From positions 39,368,001-39,432,000 of the forward strand of contig CM060731.1 in the NCBI GenBank assembly GCA_030704615.1: a DNA stretch of 64,000 nucleotides. Direction: 5' to 3'. The notes under the pieces were generated by a model. The model had not been told where the DNA came from, made no database searches, and saw only the letters and a list, made by a program, of their open reading frames with translations. Positions 23,909-35,525 of this stretch are shown here, piece after piece; the stretch's first letter is position 1, and every line of letters begins with the position of its first letter. The position numbers and the translations under genes were made by a program. This stretch comes from Takakia lepidozioides. Its lineage: Eukaryota > Streptophyta > Takakiopsida > Takakiales > Takakiaceae.

Positions 23909-24244
23909 CATACCTTTGTGAGGTTGCTGCTGGGGAAATGACAAGTGGGCCGTTTGCTAGCATTATTGCCTCAACAAAAACCCGTCCAATTGACGGTTTT
24001 GTGCGTGTGTCCCCTGAGGCTATGCTGGTCGTGCCCTTAGCCTCAACCTCACCTCAGCCTCGCGCCATTACTCTACTATGGATATGGTGGGTTGCTCCTG
24101 GGGCTCTTGCCAGCCCACGCACTATCTAGCTCGCGTGTCTCATAATATGCCTCACTAAAATAGTGATAGAGCAGCAGCTGGTCATGCTCTTAGTAACAAG
24201 AGATCTTGGTGTCAACGGAGGGGCGGGGCAAAAAAAAAAAAAAG

Positions 24245-24385
24245 CTCGAGCAAGTGTAAATCATGGTCTACTTGACCCGAAGGGCTACTGCCTTCCAGTG
24301 AGAAGGTGGACAGCTTTATGACATGCAATATATGGTTTCAACCCACACCCTTACAACTACGCTAAATGTTGGTTGTCATGAAAAA
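24245..24385 (-). mobile_element. tRNA-derived SINE (type B), minus orientation
   Basis: Its reverse complement reads a tRNA-like head (TAGCGTAGTTGTAAGGG, then GTGTGGGTTGAAACC as B box) and a body with TGTCCACCTTCTCACTGGAA then GGCAGTAGCCC. The same head and body recur at 57128-57283. A poly(A) run lies on the plus-strand left side. Confidence 0.7.
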
Positions 24386-24769
24386 ATATGGTCAACTGGG
24401 CAGCCAACATTATTTACACCAGTTGGTGATGGTGATGAAAGGGTGCATGACCTCTAATTACAAGTCTTTTCTTTAATGTTGTACACCGTGCAATTGAGCT
24501 CGAGTTGAAATTACCGACAGTTCACATCTGCTGAGCCTTCACGGATCACCACATAGACTCGCCCATCCATGTGATCACCCTATGATGCTGGCAATGTCGA
24601 ACGTGGGCTTATGATGATAACTTAAGGGGTCAACACGGAAACAAACACTTGGGAGGTGCTTGAGGTAGCTAGTAGCTACCCTTAGGGATAAGCTATATTG
24701 AAATCCTCTAGTCATGGTATCAACTTGAAAATGCCATTGCAAATCTGAAACAAGATCTTTTTAAAGAGG

Positions 24770-25110
24770 TAAGTGTTTGGCGGATATAGAGTTATCCGGA
24801 TATCAATAGCAGGATATCAACCCGGACATCAATGTATCCGGACCCGGAACCGGCATGTTTTAGTATCCGGGTTAGATGCATAACTGGCGGATATAAAAAT
24901 ACGAAAAAAAAAAATCGTATACCCGGTGTAATACGGATATCCAGCCAATACCCGTCAATACCTGGCGGATCTCAGCCGTAAACTTAATAACCGGATGCAT
25001 ACCCATATCCGCTGATTATCATGTTGGTAATACCTGGAACCGGCGGATATCTAAAACCAAAAGTTTTTAATATCCGGAAGTGGTGTATAAGAAAAAAAGG
25101 TGTAGATCCG
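24770..25110. repeat. Tract of degenerate GGATATCCG palindromic words
   Basis: Words such as TATCCGGATATC, GGATATCAACCCGG, ACGGATATCCAG and CGGCGGATATC recur irregularly on both strands. There is no fixed period, so this is low-complexity decay of a former tandem array or a region rich in one short motif. Confidence 0.5.
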
Positions 25111-26237
25111 CCCAACACTGGTCCAGACGACACTTCTACAAATAAACCATGTAGGACTTAGAGCCTTCGCCCCTCTTTAAATCTTTATGCATGAAGACAA
25201 TAGAAAACATTACATTTACACATGTATAACAACTAATCATAAAAAGAGGGCATAATTTCAGACCATAACAATTGTAAGTCAATATATGATGTGAGACGTT
25301 TGTTGGCTCTCTTGTAGACAGAGACTTTGCATCATGTTGAAGTCAATGGAGAAAATGTGGTCAAAGTACCTTACACCGTGTCAAGGCGCTGATTGGTGTG
25401 TTGTGCTGATTATTCTCACCTTCTCTTATGTTTTGCCAAAGCAAGAGAGCCCAACGCTGTTTTATGCTTGTTTTGTTTTGTAGCATCATTGAGATCTCCC
25501 AAACCGCGGGCCCATCCCCGGTGCTTGGTGCTGTGGAAAGCCTCGATGATGAGGAGGGGTGCACCGGCTTGGTCTCATGATTTTTGGACCCGCGTTGTGG
25601 GAGATATCAAATTTCAAGTACTTTGGGTTCGTGAAAAATAGTAAAGTGGGCTTTCCTAGAGCAATGATTGCCCCCTCAGGTGGGAGATTTGGAATTTCAA
25701 GTACTTTTGGTCGGTGGAAATTCGCGAAAAATAGCAAAGTGGATATATCAATATACAAAGCATCAAAAAAGGAGATTGCAAAAATAACAAAGTGTCTTTG
25801 GGTTTGCACTTGGACTTAGACGACTTTGGACACTAGGGTAGAACACCCTATGACCGTTCATCTAAAGATTGCGGAAGATCTAACGGTGAATTTTTGTCAT
25901 TTTTACCCCGGATAAATTGATAAGATGCCCCACATCTGGGGCATCCCAACACATTTGGAAGTGCATGATTTCATGAAATCCACACAAAGTTATGGGGTTT
26001 CAAAGTTGAACCAATCCGAATGCTTGTGTGAACTTTGAGCCCTACAACCACTCATATTTCTTGGGGGTTCTATCAAACAACTGTTTGCCAAGTGGCAAAA
26101 ATGAGCAGTCTTGGGCCCAGCCATGGTCGCTCATGTAGGCCTGACCCAAGCAATTATGAGGTGAACGGTCATAGGAACTATAACGGTCATAGGGTGTTTT
26201 ACCCTAGAGGTCACACTTGGGCCCCCACATGGGAGAA

Positions 26238-26530
26238 GCACTTGGATACATAGGAGATTGCACTTGGGCTTAGATGTCAATTCTTCACACATGGGCCAAT
26301 GACACATGCTACCCTAGATCTCCCAAATTGCAGGTCCCTGGATATATAGGGGATTGCACTTGGGCTTAGATGGCATTGGACACTTGGGCCAACGGCATAG
26401 GCTACCGTAGAGGTCGCATTTGGGCCTCGACATGGAAGACATGGAAGACGCACTTGGATACATAGGGGATCGTACTTGGACTTAGATGACACTGGACACT
26501 TGGGCCAACGACACAGGCTACCCTAATATC
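26238..26530. repeat. Three imperfect tandem units, about 100-115 bp
   Basis: Units start near 26238, 26338 and 26450. Each has GGATACATAGG-like then GCACTTGGGCTTAGATG-like then GGGCCAA..ACA..CTACC. A related fragment lies at about 25800-25850. Confidence 0.65.
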
Positions 26531-27340
26531 ACACTTAAAATGAGGTCAACTAGATGGAAAATAACATTTATTCATTCATTATATATATATTTTTAAATTA
26601 GGTCCGTTCATCGAGAATCGAATGTCTTAGAAGCATACAAGTGTTGGACTCTTATTGAGGGTTCACCCGGTTATCAATCTGGTCATCAACCTAGTTATTA
26701 GGTATCCTACCCGACGTTATAGGTTGTATGCACATTTTGCCTATAACAAACCTATCAGTCTATCTAAAGCCATCGCTCCTCAAAAACCCTACTCGGCTGG
26801 GATTAGGATTTGGTGTTCATAGTTGGTAGCATGCGGGGAGACGGCAGATATGGTAGATTTTAGGAGCGCAATGGACGGCAGATATATTAGGTTTATGAGC
26901 TCAATCTACTGGGGATTTGGGAAGGGGCATTCAATCACAACAACAATCAGCTTTGAATGGTCGGCTTCTAAATTTGGAGTTTAGGTATATAGAAATCTTG
27001 TGCATGTGTTGTGTTTTTTAGGCTTCCAGGTACGTTCTAGTGCTTGAATTGTGAGCTTAAATGTGGTTTGAATTGTGAGATGGACACTCTTGATCCTTTT
27101 GATGCTTCATTTTATGAATATGAAACACGTGTGGCATCAGAGGAGGTACTTCAAACATTGGACACATCTAGTCTGGAGGGGATTTAGAGGTAGAGTGTGA
27201 TGCACTAGACAGTATTTTACAACGCTAATCATGGAATCAGTGCTATAAAAAAGCATATGTCTAATGAGTATTTGGGCCTAAACTTTTGAAGTACAAGGCA
27301 CATAGAAAATGTCTTCTAGAGTAGGCCTCCAGATGACACT

Positions 27341-27645
27341 CAACAACTAGGGGTATAATTCAGTCAAGGCTACTGCCCCACCCTTGCGAAGGATCTTTAA
27401 AGAACTCCTACCAGCGCTGTTCCATGCTCCAGCGTTCACCTATGTGCTAGACATACCTATTATCGGCCTTGCCTAACGATCACTTTCTTGGTTCTTTGCC
27501 CCAAGACCCTTCATTTCTGCTGTATTGTGCAAAAGACAATTGCGAGCCTGGATCCAACGGCGGGATACATACAACACAGGGACCCCATAAAAGAAACCGC
27601 TGAGTGTTTCGTGTTAATACCTAATTTGAATGGCATCCTGAAGGC
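27341..27645. repeat. Dispersed 300-bp repeat, copy 1
   Basis: It begins CAACAACTAGGGGTATAATT and continues through GCGAAGGATCTTTA, GAGCCTGGATCCAA, ACATACAACACAGG and TACCTAATTTGAATGGCATC. A diverged direct copy lies at 31309-31612. Family unknown; no coding frame persists. Confidence 0.75.
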
Positions 27646-30439
27646 CCCATAGCCACCACATGCAAGAGACTCCGCCCTCTGCACATGCCAAGGAGGATGC
27701 CGCTTTCAGCTCCACAGCACAGCCCTTTAATCCGCTGCACGGCGATGCCTCTCGCATGACTGAAGCGGGAGCAGGGCCTTGAGTACGGAGTAGGCATGTA
27801 CGTGCAGGAGAACGTGGGAAGACGCTGCAGTGAGTGAGAAGAGGCAGGAAGATATGTCTTGGTCTGTGTACTTGCAACCCCGATGCCAGAAACGATTGCA
27901 ACGGCAGGCTCCTCTATACATGGGAAACGATCATCCAGCTTCAAGGTACATGCATGGGTGTGAATCATCATTTGCTGCCGCATTTCTTACGTCTCTTTCC
28001 TTCTGTCATTTCTAAGGACAAATCATCTCTCTCCTCCTGTCCCCCAAACGTCACCAAAAGGAGAGGCTGGCTGCTTTCTGGCAGTCTTGCCACTGCCGTA
28101 TCAGTTGATATTTCATAGTCGTTTATCGATCCTGCAATTTTTGTAGTGTGTAGTTGTGATGGTCACTATAATGGGGGAGGCCAAGCTGCAATTCGACTTT
28201 CGTGTCTCTGTAGTCATATACTCAGTCAAATGAGTCACGGCTGCAAAATGGCCATTGTCGTGAAAGCAGGGTGTTGGAGTAGTGTATGGAATCTCTGATA
28301 ATGACTGAGCTCCCAGTGGACAACACTCAAAAGCATCCCATCCTAGGCATTTACCTCAAATGTGGCAGGAATAGTGCAATTAGCTTCTCCAAACATTGAC
28401 CAATACACTGATACAGCTGGTAGAGCTAAGCTTGTACGTCCAAACTTAGAACAGCAGATCACCTTTCTGTTCTTAGGAGCCCAAACCCCGTCTGATCATT
28501 TATCATTGGAGCAAGTCTCCTTGCCAACTCAGATATTGCTCTGAACATGTTTGTAGGAGAGTCACCCATCTCCCTCTTTCTAGTCTGTGTTTCAAGTTTC
28601 AACCCTGGTGAGTTGTCTTGGCAGGGGGTTCCATTCTTCAACTATTCAGCTAAGCTCGGTTATTCCCCCTCCCTGGTTTCGTCCCAGCCCAATCTTAAGT
28701 GGCATAGGAAATGAGCACTTGCTTCCTGGTTTCTCTAACATATCTGAGGCCTTGGAGCATTGTCTTTTTTAGTGTTCTTTGCTTTTTTTATTTGCGATAA
28801 GATTCGACAGTGCTACTTTACTTGGAAATTGATTAATTTTGGTTGTATTGACTTCATTTGCTCAACATTTTCCAGGGTAGCAATTGGAGTTTATGTGGGG
28901 TCTGGTCTTGGATCAGGACTTTGACTCTCTGGCATCTGTGGGAAATGCTGCTGTGATTGTGTCTTGTCTCTCTCCTCCACGTGTGCCTTCCATTCTTCAT
29001 AATATTTTTTGATCTAATTGCTGCGGGCCATAAGGCTTGGGGAGTTTTGTCTGTTGTTCTGAAAGCATGAGATTTGGTATTATCAATTATTTCGACTCCT
29101 CATGGGCTTGGCGTATCATTCTCTGCACCAGACATTCGGACTCTGGGCCAGCAGCATTCCCAACTGCTGGAGGGTCCCCAAATCTTTGGAACCCCTGTGG
29201 ATTTAGACAATGACATTGAGAGGGCCACCGAGGACCTGCTGAGCTTGGCTAGCTCAAGGGTTGGACACATGAATGTGAAATGTGGAAGAGGTGATTCATG
29301 TTATAATTTCAATCAATCTGCTGTAGAGGAGGCTGAACCTCTCATGGCGAGTGGAGACAACAGCATTGAGGTAGGAAGCCGTGCCTGTGTTGTCGGAATG
29401 AGTAGGAGATGAAAATTTGGTGACCATCTTCATGCATTCGATTGAATGGCTCAAGAGTAGGTGTAAAAATGCCTGAAGTGTTCGGTCAAGATGAGGCTCT
29501 GATCACAACTCTGCTATGACAAAATTTGCAGCCGATTGCAAATAAGTTGTTTGCTTCTGAATTCTAAGTGCATTATGAAACTATAGTCAAGCTACACAAC
29601 CTTGTGAAGAAGAAAGTAAACAAAATTTGAAAAGGCCTAAAATTTCTCCTGGGAGCCTGGTGAATGAGCTCCAAGCAACAGTAATTACTCGGATTGTACA
29701 CTTGTAACTGTGATGGGTCGAGCAGCTCTCAAGCAGAAAGAGTGATATCCGTAAAGTAGATTGGACCTGAAGTAACTTGGAGAGTAGACTGAAGAGGTTG
29801 AAAAATGAGTGAATTGATGCTTGAGACTCACTAATCTAGAGGCCATCAACCCATGTCCAGGACAAGAAAAAGTTGAGCAGCCGTGCTGCTGAGCAACACA
29901 AGAGCACCTGGAGCATCTTGCATAATCCCCAACATCATCACGTCCCATGAAAAGGTTTTGCTTAGGTCTCTGCGGTGCCCAGTACTGGATCATAGCGAAT
30001 CCAGAAACAAATAACTGGGTCCCCATGCTGCATACAAAGGACTGGCTGGAAAGCACGCAACGCAAGTAGTGGCGGTCTGTGCCTCTGCACAAACCAGCCT
30101 CAGGGCCAGTCTAGTAGGGTCGAGTTCCATCCTCAACGTCGAAGATTACGGTCACGTAACTACGTGAATTGCTATTACGATATAGTTGATTTGTTTCTTT
30201 CTCTTGGATTGACTCTCTTAGTGATGAGGGTCAATGGCCACAAGGCTACGGCAAACAACGTCTTATGAGTACAATCTCTTAGTGATGAGATATCATTTCT
30301 TTCTGGTTTCCTTGTTTTCGTTGTTTCTTTTCCTTGTATCTTTCCTTGAGGTTTTTTACAAGGTTCTCCCATTGCTATAAATCTTTTCATGAACTCATTG
30401 TCTTACAATGTTTGTGCCTTGGTAACATGTTGAAAACAG
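27646..30439. other. Region upstream of the CBL fragment
   Basis: I searched for the earlier CBL exons and did not find them. An open frame at 29074-29412 (plus) contains GTPVDLDNDIE. Its DNA at about 29145-29215 resembles 33700-33770, so it is a duplicated segment. Otherwise nothing is recognised. Confidence 0.4.
29145..29215. repeat. Segment duplicated near 33700
   Basis: GTGGATTTAGACAATGACAT, preceded by GCATTCCCAACTGC and GGAGGGTCCCCAA, is matched at 33700-33770 by GCATTCCCGACTGC and GAGGGTCTCCAA before the same GTGGATTTAGACAATGACAT. Confidence 0.65.
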
Positions 30440-30976
30440 ACCTTTGCAGAGGCTGACACAAAGAATGACGGTCACATTGACAAAGAGGAGTGGCATAACT
30501 TGGTGTTGCACCACCCGTCTCTCATGAAGAACATGACTCTCCCTTACCTGAAGTACTCTCTTGTATCTCTGTCTCTCCTTTCACTATGGAGTCGTCCATG
30601 TTAATGTTTATTCGAGCTATACACTTCATGCAAATGGAGTAAACACAGACCATGTTTTCAGAGCAATTTTTTTCACAGCTCGTGATCTCCTGAATATGTA
30701 AATAATTCTATACATGGTAAACCAAGTGATAATGTAAAAGGTATAATCAGTCCAGTTGGTAGCTATTCGCATCTGGGTTTTGATAAATGATTACTGACTT
30801 GTGTGGACCCTGCTGTTAAAGTTTTTCACTTCTCTGGCAGTTGCCCCATCATACCCCAGAATATGGGTCTTGCTATAGGCCTAGCACTAATCTGGTCATC
30901 TCTACTATGCAGGGACATTACAACAACCTTTCCTAGTTTCGTCTTCCGTTCTGAAGTGGAGGACACAGCCTCTTAA
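30440..30976 (+). CDS. CBL: Calcineurin B-like (CBL) calcium sensor, C-terminal exons only
   Basis: Two exons are clear. 30440-30552 encodes [18 protein letters not shown] and then [15 protein letters not shown]. 30913-30976 encodes [20 protein letters not shown] and a TAA stop. The AA|GTACTC donor and CAG|GGACAT acceptor rejoin the Lys codon exactly. This is the fourth EF-hand (loop [12 protein letters not shown]) and the FPSF-type C-terminal CIPK-binding tail of CBL proteins, which relay Ca2+ signals to CIPK kinases. A CBL needs about five or six more upstream exons. None was found in the preceding several kilobases, and repeats fill that space. It may be a 3' gene relic, or a gene with an exceptionally long intron. 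Confidence 0.75.
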
Positions 30977-31308
30977 TATTTGTTGTTAGCAAAGAAGGGT
31001 TTTGTGAAGTCTTGCTCAACTTGTTTACACAGTTTTGTCTTCTTCCAAGGGTAACTAATTTGCAAATTCTCGTACGGTAGGAACCATAGCTCAAACCATA
31101 GGCAGTGGTCAGGTCCAGCAGATACATAGTCCATCATATCTCTGAACTTTTTTGAAGGCCAGTAGTGTTTTCCAAAGAACTGATCTGAGAGACTGTATGG
31201 AAGGTATGAAGCATTGCTGGCTTGCTGCCACTGACTGTTGCTCCCATGCCATTCAACACAAAATTTTGGCCTCGTGAACTTTTGATTTTTGACTTAGGTA
31301 ACTTCACT
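30977..31308. other. 3' of the CBL fragment
   Basis: Probable 3' untranslated or intergenic sequence. No gene is recognised. Confidence 0.35.
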
Positions 31309-31612
31309 CAACAACTAGGGGTACAATTCAGTAAAGGCTACTGTCCCACCATTGCGAAGGATCTTTATAGAACACCTACGTGCAGATATACGAACTATCG
31401 GCCAAGGATGCTGTGCGCTTTCTTGCTTCTTTGCCCCGAGAACCTTCGTTTCTGCTCAATTGTTGCAAAGATAATTCCGAGCCTGGATCCAATGCCGGGA
31501 TGCATACAACACAGGTACCCCCAAAAAGGAAACCACGAAGTGTTTGGGGTTATTACCTAATTTGAATGGCATCCCTGAAAGCGCCCTAGCCAACGAATGC
31601 AAGGGACTCACT
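31309..31612. repeat. Dispersed 300-bp repeat, copy 2
   Basis: Direct copy of 27341-27645, with CAACAACTAGGGGTACAATT, GAGCCTGGATCCAATG, CATACAACACAGGTA and TACCTAATTTGAATGGCATC. The two copies bracket the CBL exons. Confidence 0.75.
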
Positions 31613-32118
31613 CTCTAACAATGACTGAGTCTCTCTTTCCCCTTTTGTATGCTGGAAACAGACTGATGTGGAGAAGAAAGACAAAGAATGAAGACACAGC
31701 ACCTCATCACAGCACAAAATGGTATTGAAGATGAACACCAGCACATGCTGAAAATAGACTGTGGACGATGACATCATGAAGGAAGACCGCACTCATGAAA
31801 AGAAACAAGGAGTCTATTCATTCCGTCCAGCAGAAACAGTCCATTTATTTCGACGGAGTCTATTCATTCTATTTATTGGCGAATTTTCGCCAGATTTCGG
31901 CCCCAAAAAGGGCGGGAATATTCTGTTACAAATTCCCTGTTTTTTCATGGATGAAATCGCCAAGCTGCTCCAAATAAAAAACAAATAATGGATGAATTTT
32001 CCAAATATGGATGACATAAACAGATGAAAGTACGGATGTGGATGATTCTATCCTAATTTCAATGGATGAACAGAATGTACGACTATTTTCTGCAAAACTC
32101 TGATTTCCAAAAAAAAAC

Positions 32119-32164
32119 GCTGGGCCTGATTCGTGAGTTGTCGCTCCCAGGTGTTTCCCTTTAA
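32119..32164 (+). mobile_element. SINE type A, 3' tail fragment
   Basis: GGGCCTGATTCGTGAG then TGTCGCTCCCAGGTGTTTCC equals the 3' end of the full SINE that begins 20 bp further on, so a truncated copy sits directly before a full one. Confidence 0.65.
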
Positions 32165-32184
32165 GAAACAAATAGGAACCAGCA

Positions 32185-32385
32185 GTCAGTAGCTCAGTTG
32201 GTTAAGTGCACTGAGTGCTACCCAGACGATTCTGGGATCAAATCTTGCTACTGACGGGTGTGGTATGGTTCCTGGGTGGTGCCCCATTTCCTACGCCTCA
32301 TGGCGGGTTACCGTGAAAGAGGTTATTTTCTCCTCTCTATCAAGGGGCCTGATTTGTGAGCTGTCGCTCCCAGGTGTTTCCCTTT
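32185..32385 (+). mobile_element. tRNA-derived SINE (type A), full copy
   Basis: The head is GTAGCTCAGTTGGTTAAGTG (A box) with GGGATCAAATC (B box) about 50 bp further on. The body contains GGTGTGGTATGGTTCCTGGG, ATGGCGGGTTACCGTGAAAG and the tail GGGCCTGATTTGTGAG. The same element is at 54924-55118. No cloverleaf closes, so it is not a tRNA gene. Confidence 0.8.
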
Positions 32386-32840
32386 ATTTTTTTTTAAAAA
32401 AGGGAAAAAGATAAAGAAAAAAAAGCGTCAGTTTTTGGTCCTCTCAGGTTGGGGCCGAGGCAAGCGACGAACGAAACAGGAAACCTGTGACGAATTAGTT
32501 CATCGTTGAGAAAAGACTTACCCCTACTTTGCATTTACTTTTACTTTTAGTGGCCTGACTCAGAGTGGAAAAAGTTGGGGCTCTTCTAAATATAAACGGC
32601 TTTCTCAAGGGCAGGACTCTCTCTTTATATTCACTGTTTCCCACGGCTGCTGCCGATACATGCAGATAGGACTTTTCCTAGTGTGGCTGTAAGAATCTGC
32701 TGCGACCCGCATACAAGTGCTCGCTAGCATTTGAAGTCATTTCCATCAGCATCCATTTCTGCGATCGTCAGGAGCTAAAAGCAGGAGGCTTTTTGTATGT
32801 GGCCACTCGCTATACACACCTCATAGAGATTCGTGTAAGA
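32386..32840. other. Putative promoter/leader of the repeated ORF
   Basis: A poly(T)/poly(A) stretch near 32389-32422 is followed by ordinary sequence. A TATA-like TCTTTATATTC lies at about 32620. No firm feature. Confidence 0.25.
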
Positions 32841-32847
32841 ATTTAGC

Positions 32848-33696
32848 GTGGTTTTCATCAGAATCAGACTTCGAGAGTACTTTATAGTTTCTGTCCAAAT
32901 TACTCCTCTTCTCTTCCACTCTTTGAATACTGAACTGCCCGCTGCAAATATGATTTTCGGGAAGTCTGCGAAGAAGAGGAAGTCGGCCTTTTCTGGACCC
33001 TCAACGGAACCTTTTATGGCTCCCAACCTGCTGGAGGGTGGATTTGGCCAAACCCATGACTGGATTGTTGGTGATGGGCCTACAACAAGTGAAGCTGCAA
33101 ATATGATTGTGGTGAAGTCTGCAAAGAAGAGGAAGTTGATCATTGGTCATCCCGTTTCTAGTGGGGCGTCTGAAGTAGCACCCTCGTCGGCCTTTTTCCT
33201 ACCCTCAGCGAAAGCTTTTATGGCTGCGAACCGGCTGCAGGGTGGATTTGGCCAAACCGATGACTGGATTGTTGGTGATAGGCCTACAACAAGTGAAGCT
33301 TCTATAAGCATGCACCACTTCACCAAGCTGGAGGGTGAGGGTTCCGTGATCATTGGATGGTCAGATGATCAGGACACTAAAGTAGATATTGAAACAATTT
33401 CGTATGCATCGATCAAGGTATCCTCCGAGTGTGGATTTGCGCAAACCGACTATGACTGGAATCTTGATGGCGGCCCGACAATAAGTGAAGCTTCTGTAAA
33501 TATGCAGTGCTACTCCACTGAGGATGCATGGTCAGATGATGAGGATGAGGTTGATTCAGCTTGGAACACTGATCATGGCCGGGCTTTGGAACCAACAGCT
33601 TTACCTTCGCTGCCGGATATACCCATACTCTTCAACTCCTACGCTGAACTTGATAAGTATTTACATCCCGCCGACCTGCACATGTTCCAACTTTGA
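32848..33696 (+). CDS. Internally repeated acidic protein of unknown family
   Basis: The open frame is 282 codons. A later Met near 32950 (MIFGKSAKKRKSAF) is a plausible start because the repeats begin there. The module GGFGQT.DWIVGD.PTTSEA occurs near 33040, 33235 and, more diverged (CGFAQTDYDWNLDGGPTISE), 33430. KSAKKRK basic patches occur in the first two modules and may be nuclear signals. The C-terminus has WSDDEDEVDSAW and ends HPADLHMFQL. DNA similarity between modules shows tandem duplication of about 150-195 bp. I recognise no domain. It may be a lineage-specific gene or a relic; an AATAAA lies near 34225. Confidence 0.45.
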   Translation: MVFIRIRLREYFIVSVQITPLLFHSLNTELPAANMIFGKSAKKRKSAFSGPSTEPFMAPNLLEGGFGQTHDWIVGDGPTTSEAANMIVVKSAKKRKLIIGHPVSSGASEVAPSSAFFLPSAKAFMAANRLQGGFGQTDDWIVGDRPTTSEASISMHHFTKLEGEGSVIIGWSDDQDTKVDIETISYASIKVSSECGFAQTDYDWNLDGGPTISEASVNMQCYSTEDAWSDDEDEVDSAWNTDHGRALEPTALPSLPDIPILFNSYAELDKYLHPADLHMFQL

Positions 33697-35525
33697 GTTG
33701 CATTCCCGACTGCAGCAAGAGGGTCTCCAATCTTGGAACTCACATGTGGATTTAGACAATGACATAAGTTGGCGTCATCATCGTGAAAAACAGGAATCCT
33801 GTAAATGGACGCTCGTTCGTGTCTGTCCTGCTAGCTATCTGCTCTCCCTTGGGAGTTTGTTCTAGGCTGTCGGTCCTTGTCGATTCACGAGGATCGGAGA
33901 GAAAGCGCAGGATTTTTGTGAGCACTGCACGGATAGGCTATTGCCTTTGGCCTCAGCTGCTTCCTGATTATTTTCCTTCTAGAGAGACTGGCTATTTGTT
34001 CTCGCTCTGGGAGTGTTTGGTGGGGTATTTGCCCGGTGTGGGCCCTGGTTTTCTGGCAGCCCTTTGTGGTCGATGTTAGCTCCTTTAGTTGTTGTGCAGC
34101 CCGTGTGGCTTCAGGCAGAAGGTTGGGATGCCTGATCAGTTTGAATAGTTTGATCAGTTTAGCTTGCTACTCTTCCTCTCTTTGTCATTTCCCAGGTTTT
34201 GGGGTTTTTCTAAATACCTCATGTAAATAAAGCTGTACTACAGGATTTCATCATATTGTGGCTCCTTGGAAATTTCCTTTACCTTATAACTTAAGCCTTA
34301 TGGCACCCACAAGGTTATGTTTTCCTTGTACGATTTACACTTGAGGTTCCCCTTTCCATTTAAAAAATAAAATAAAAACACCTCTTTGAAGTAGAAGTAT
34401 AATAGTTCAAATTATCGGTATCTGAAGACATTGTTGACTGCCTTCCATAATGAGCATGCACTGCAAGCAGCTTGCTCGATCAACTCATTGTTAAGGGGAT
34501 TATCGCTAGACCCTTTGAGGGTGCAGGATGTCTTTAAGGTCTTATGCAGTCTTCAAATGTGTTGGTGCTGAGGAAATATTTATAGATCCCATGATCCATA
34601 ATATAGTTGTGCACACCACTTCAAGCTGTTAACGTAACTACGTGAATTCGCAAATTCCTATTGCAATATAACACCTACCTGGACCATGAGTGCTTTCATG
34701 GATGATGGGACAGACTAAAAACGACAGCATATGGGAGAGTATGCCTCTCTGAATCCACTGCCTGATGCGTCTGCTGCACATGACCATAGAGAACAGTCGT
34801 TGCACACGGATCTAAGAAAGCAATACACTGGCCATGCAGATTGGTACATCTATGTATTAGTACATAGACGGCTGAGATGCCTATATAAATGGGGGATCTA
34901 CTTTTTCATTAGTTCTTTTGACATAACAGCGCCTAACAAATTTGAAGTAGAGCATGGGGTTGGGATTGTGTGAGCTTCACAGGGAAAAATTAAAAACTCA
35001 CTTGAGTGCAATCCGCGGCATATAGTGGTAATATGTTTCAAAAATACAAGTCGTTAGCGAACATAGAGTACTCCTGCATCAATATGGTTAGTTACATGGT
35101 CTATTATGAATGTGTTTTAGGAGAACACTAAGTATATAATTAAAGAATTTGATGCACCCCGGCAATCTCTGACAGGATAGTACGCCGGTTTCCAGCATGT
35201 CAAATCTTCAAATAACCTCCCAACACTGATATATACAGCGACAGCATGAGGTAGCAAGTGTGAATCTGAATCTTCAGTTCAAAAGCAAAAGTTACTTCAA
35301 AATACACACTGTACTCCTCCACATTGCAATCACCGCCATTTATTGAAACAAAATCAAAAGGTAAGAGAAGTTACTTCACAACCCAAACACTATGATGACT
35401 CCATGCAGATACAGACGTACTTAAGATTCTTCAACTGACAACAATCACCTTTGTGACAGCCCTTAACCCAGAAAATTGTAAGGTTATGGTGGGGTGAGAC
35501 TCTTCACCATACCAATTCAGCTGCC
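33697..35525. other. Intergenic, 3' of the repeated ORF to the CorA-like gene
   Basis: It holds the 33700-33770 duplicate of the 29145 segment and then Cys-rich chance frames. The end nearest 35525 is probably the 3' UTR of the minus-strand transporter. No gene is recognised. Confidence 0.4.

Larger units (their letters stand above)
24130..27340. other. Long intergenic tract of repeats
   Basis: Contents: a poly(A) stretch at 24229-24243, a minus-strand SINE at 24245-24385, a tract of degenerate GGATATCCG words at 24770-25110, an imperfect duplication at 25599-25742 (GGGAGAT..TTTCAAGTACTTT..AAAATAG.AAAGTGG) and three imperfect units of about 100-115 bp at 26238-26530 containing CACTTGGGCTTAGATG. 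No gene is supported. Confidence 0.55.

Noticed and set aside
27341-31612. LTR retrotransposon with 300-bp LTRs at 27341 and 31309
   Set aside because: The copies are direct repeats about 4 kb apart, but between them lie CBL exons and no gag-pol traces, primer-binding site or TG..CA ends were seen.
32185-32260. tRNA gene suggested by GTAGCTCAGTTGGTTAAGTG
   Set aside because: No acceptor stem or cloverleaf closes, and the same head continues into a shared 200-bp body in two places, so it is a SINE.
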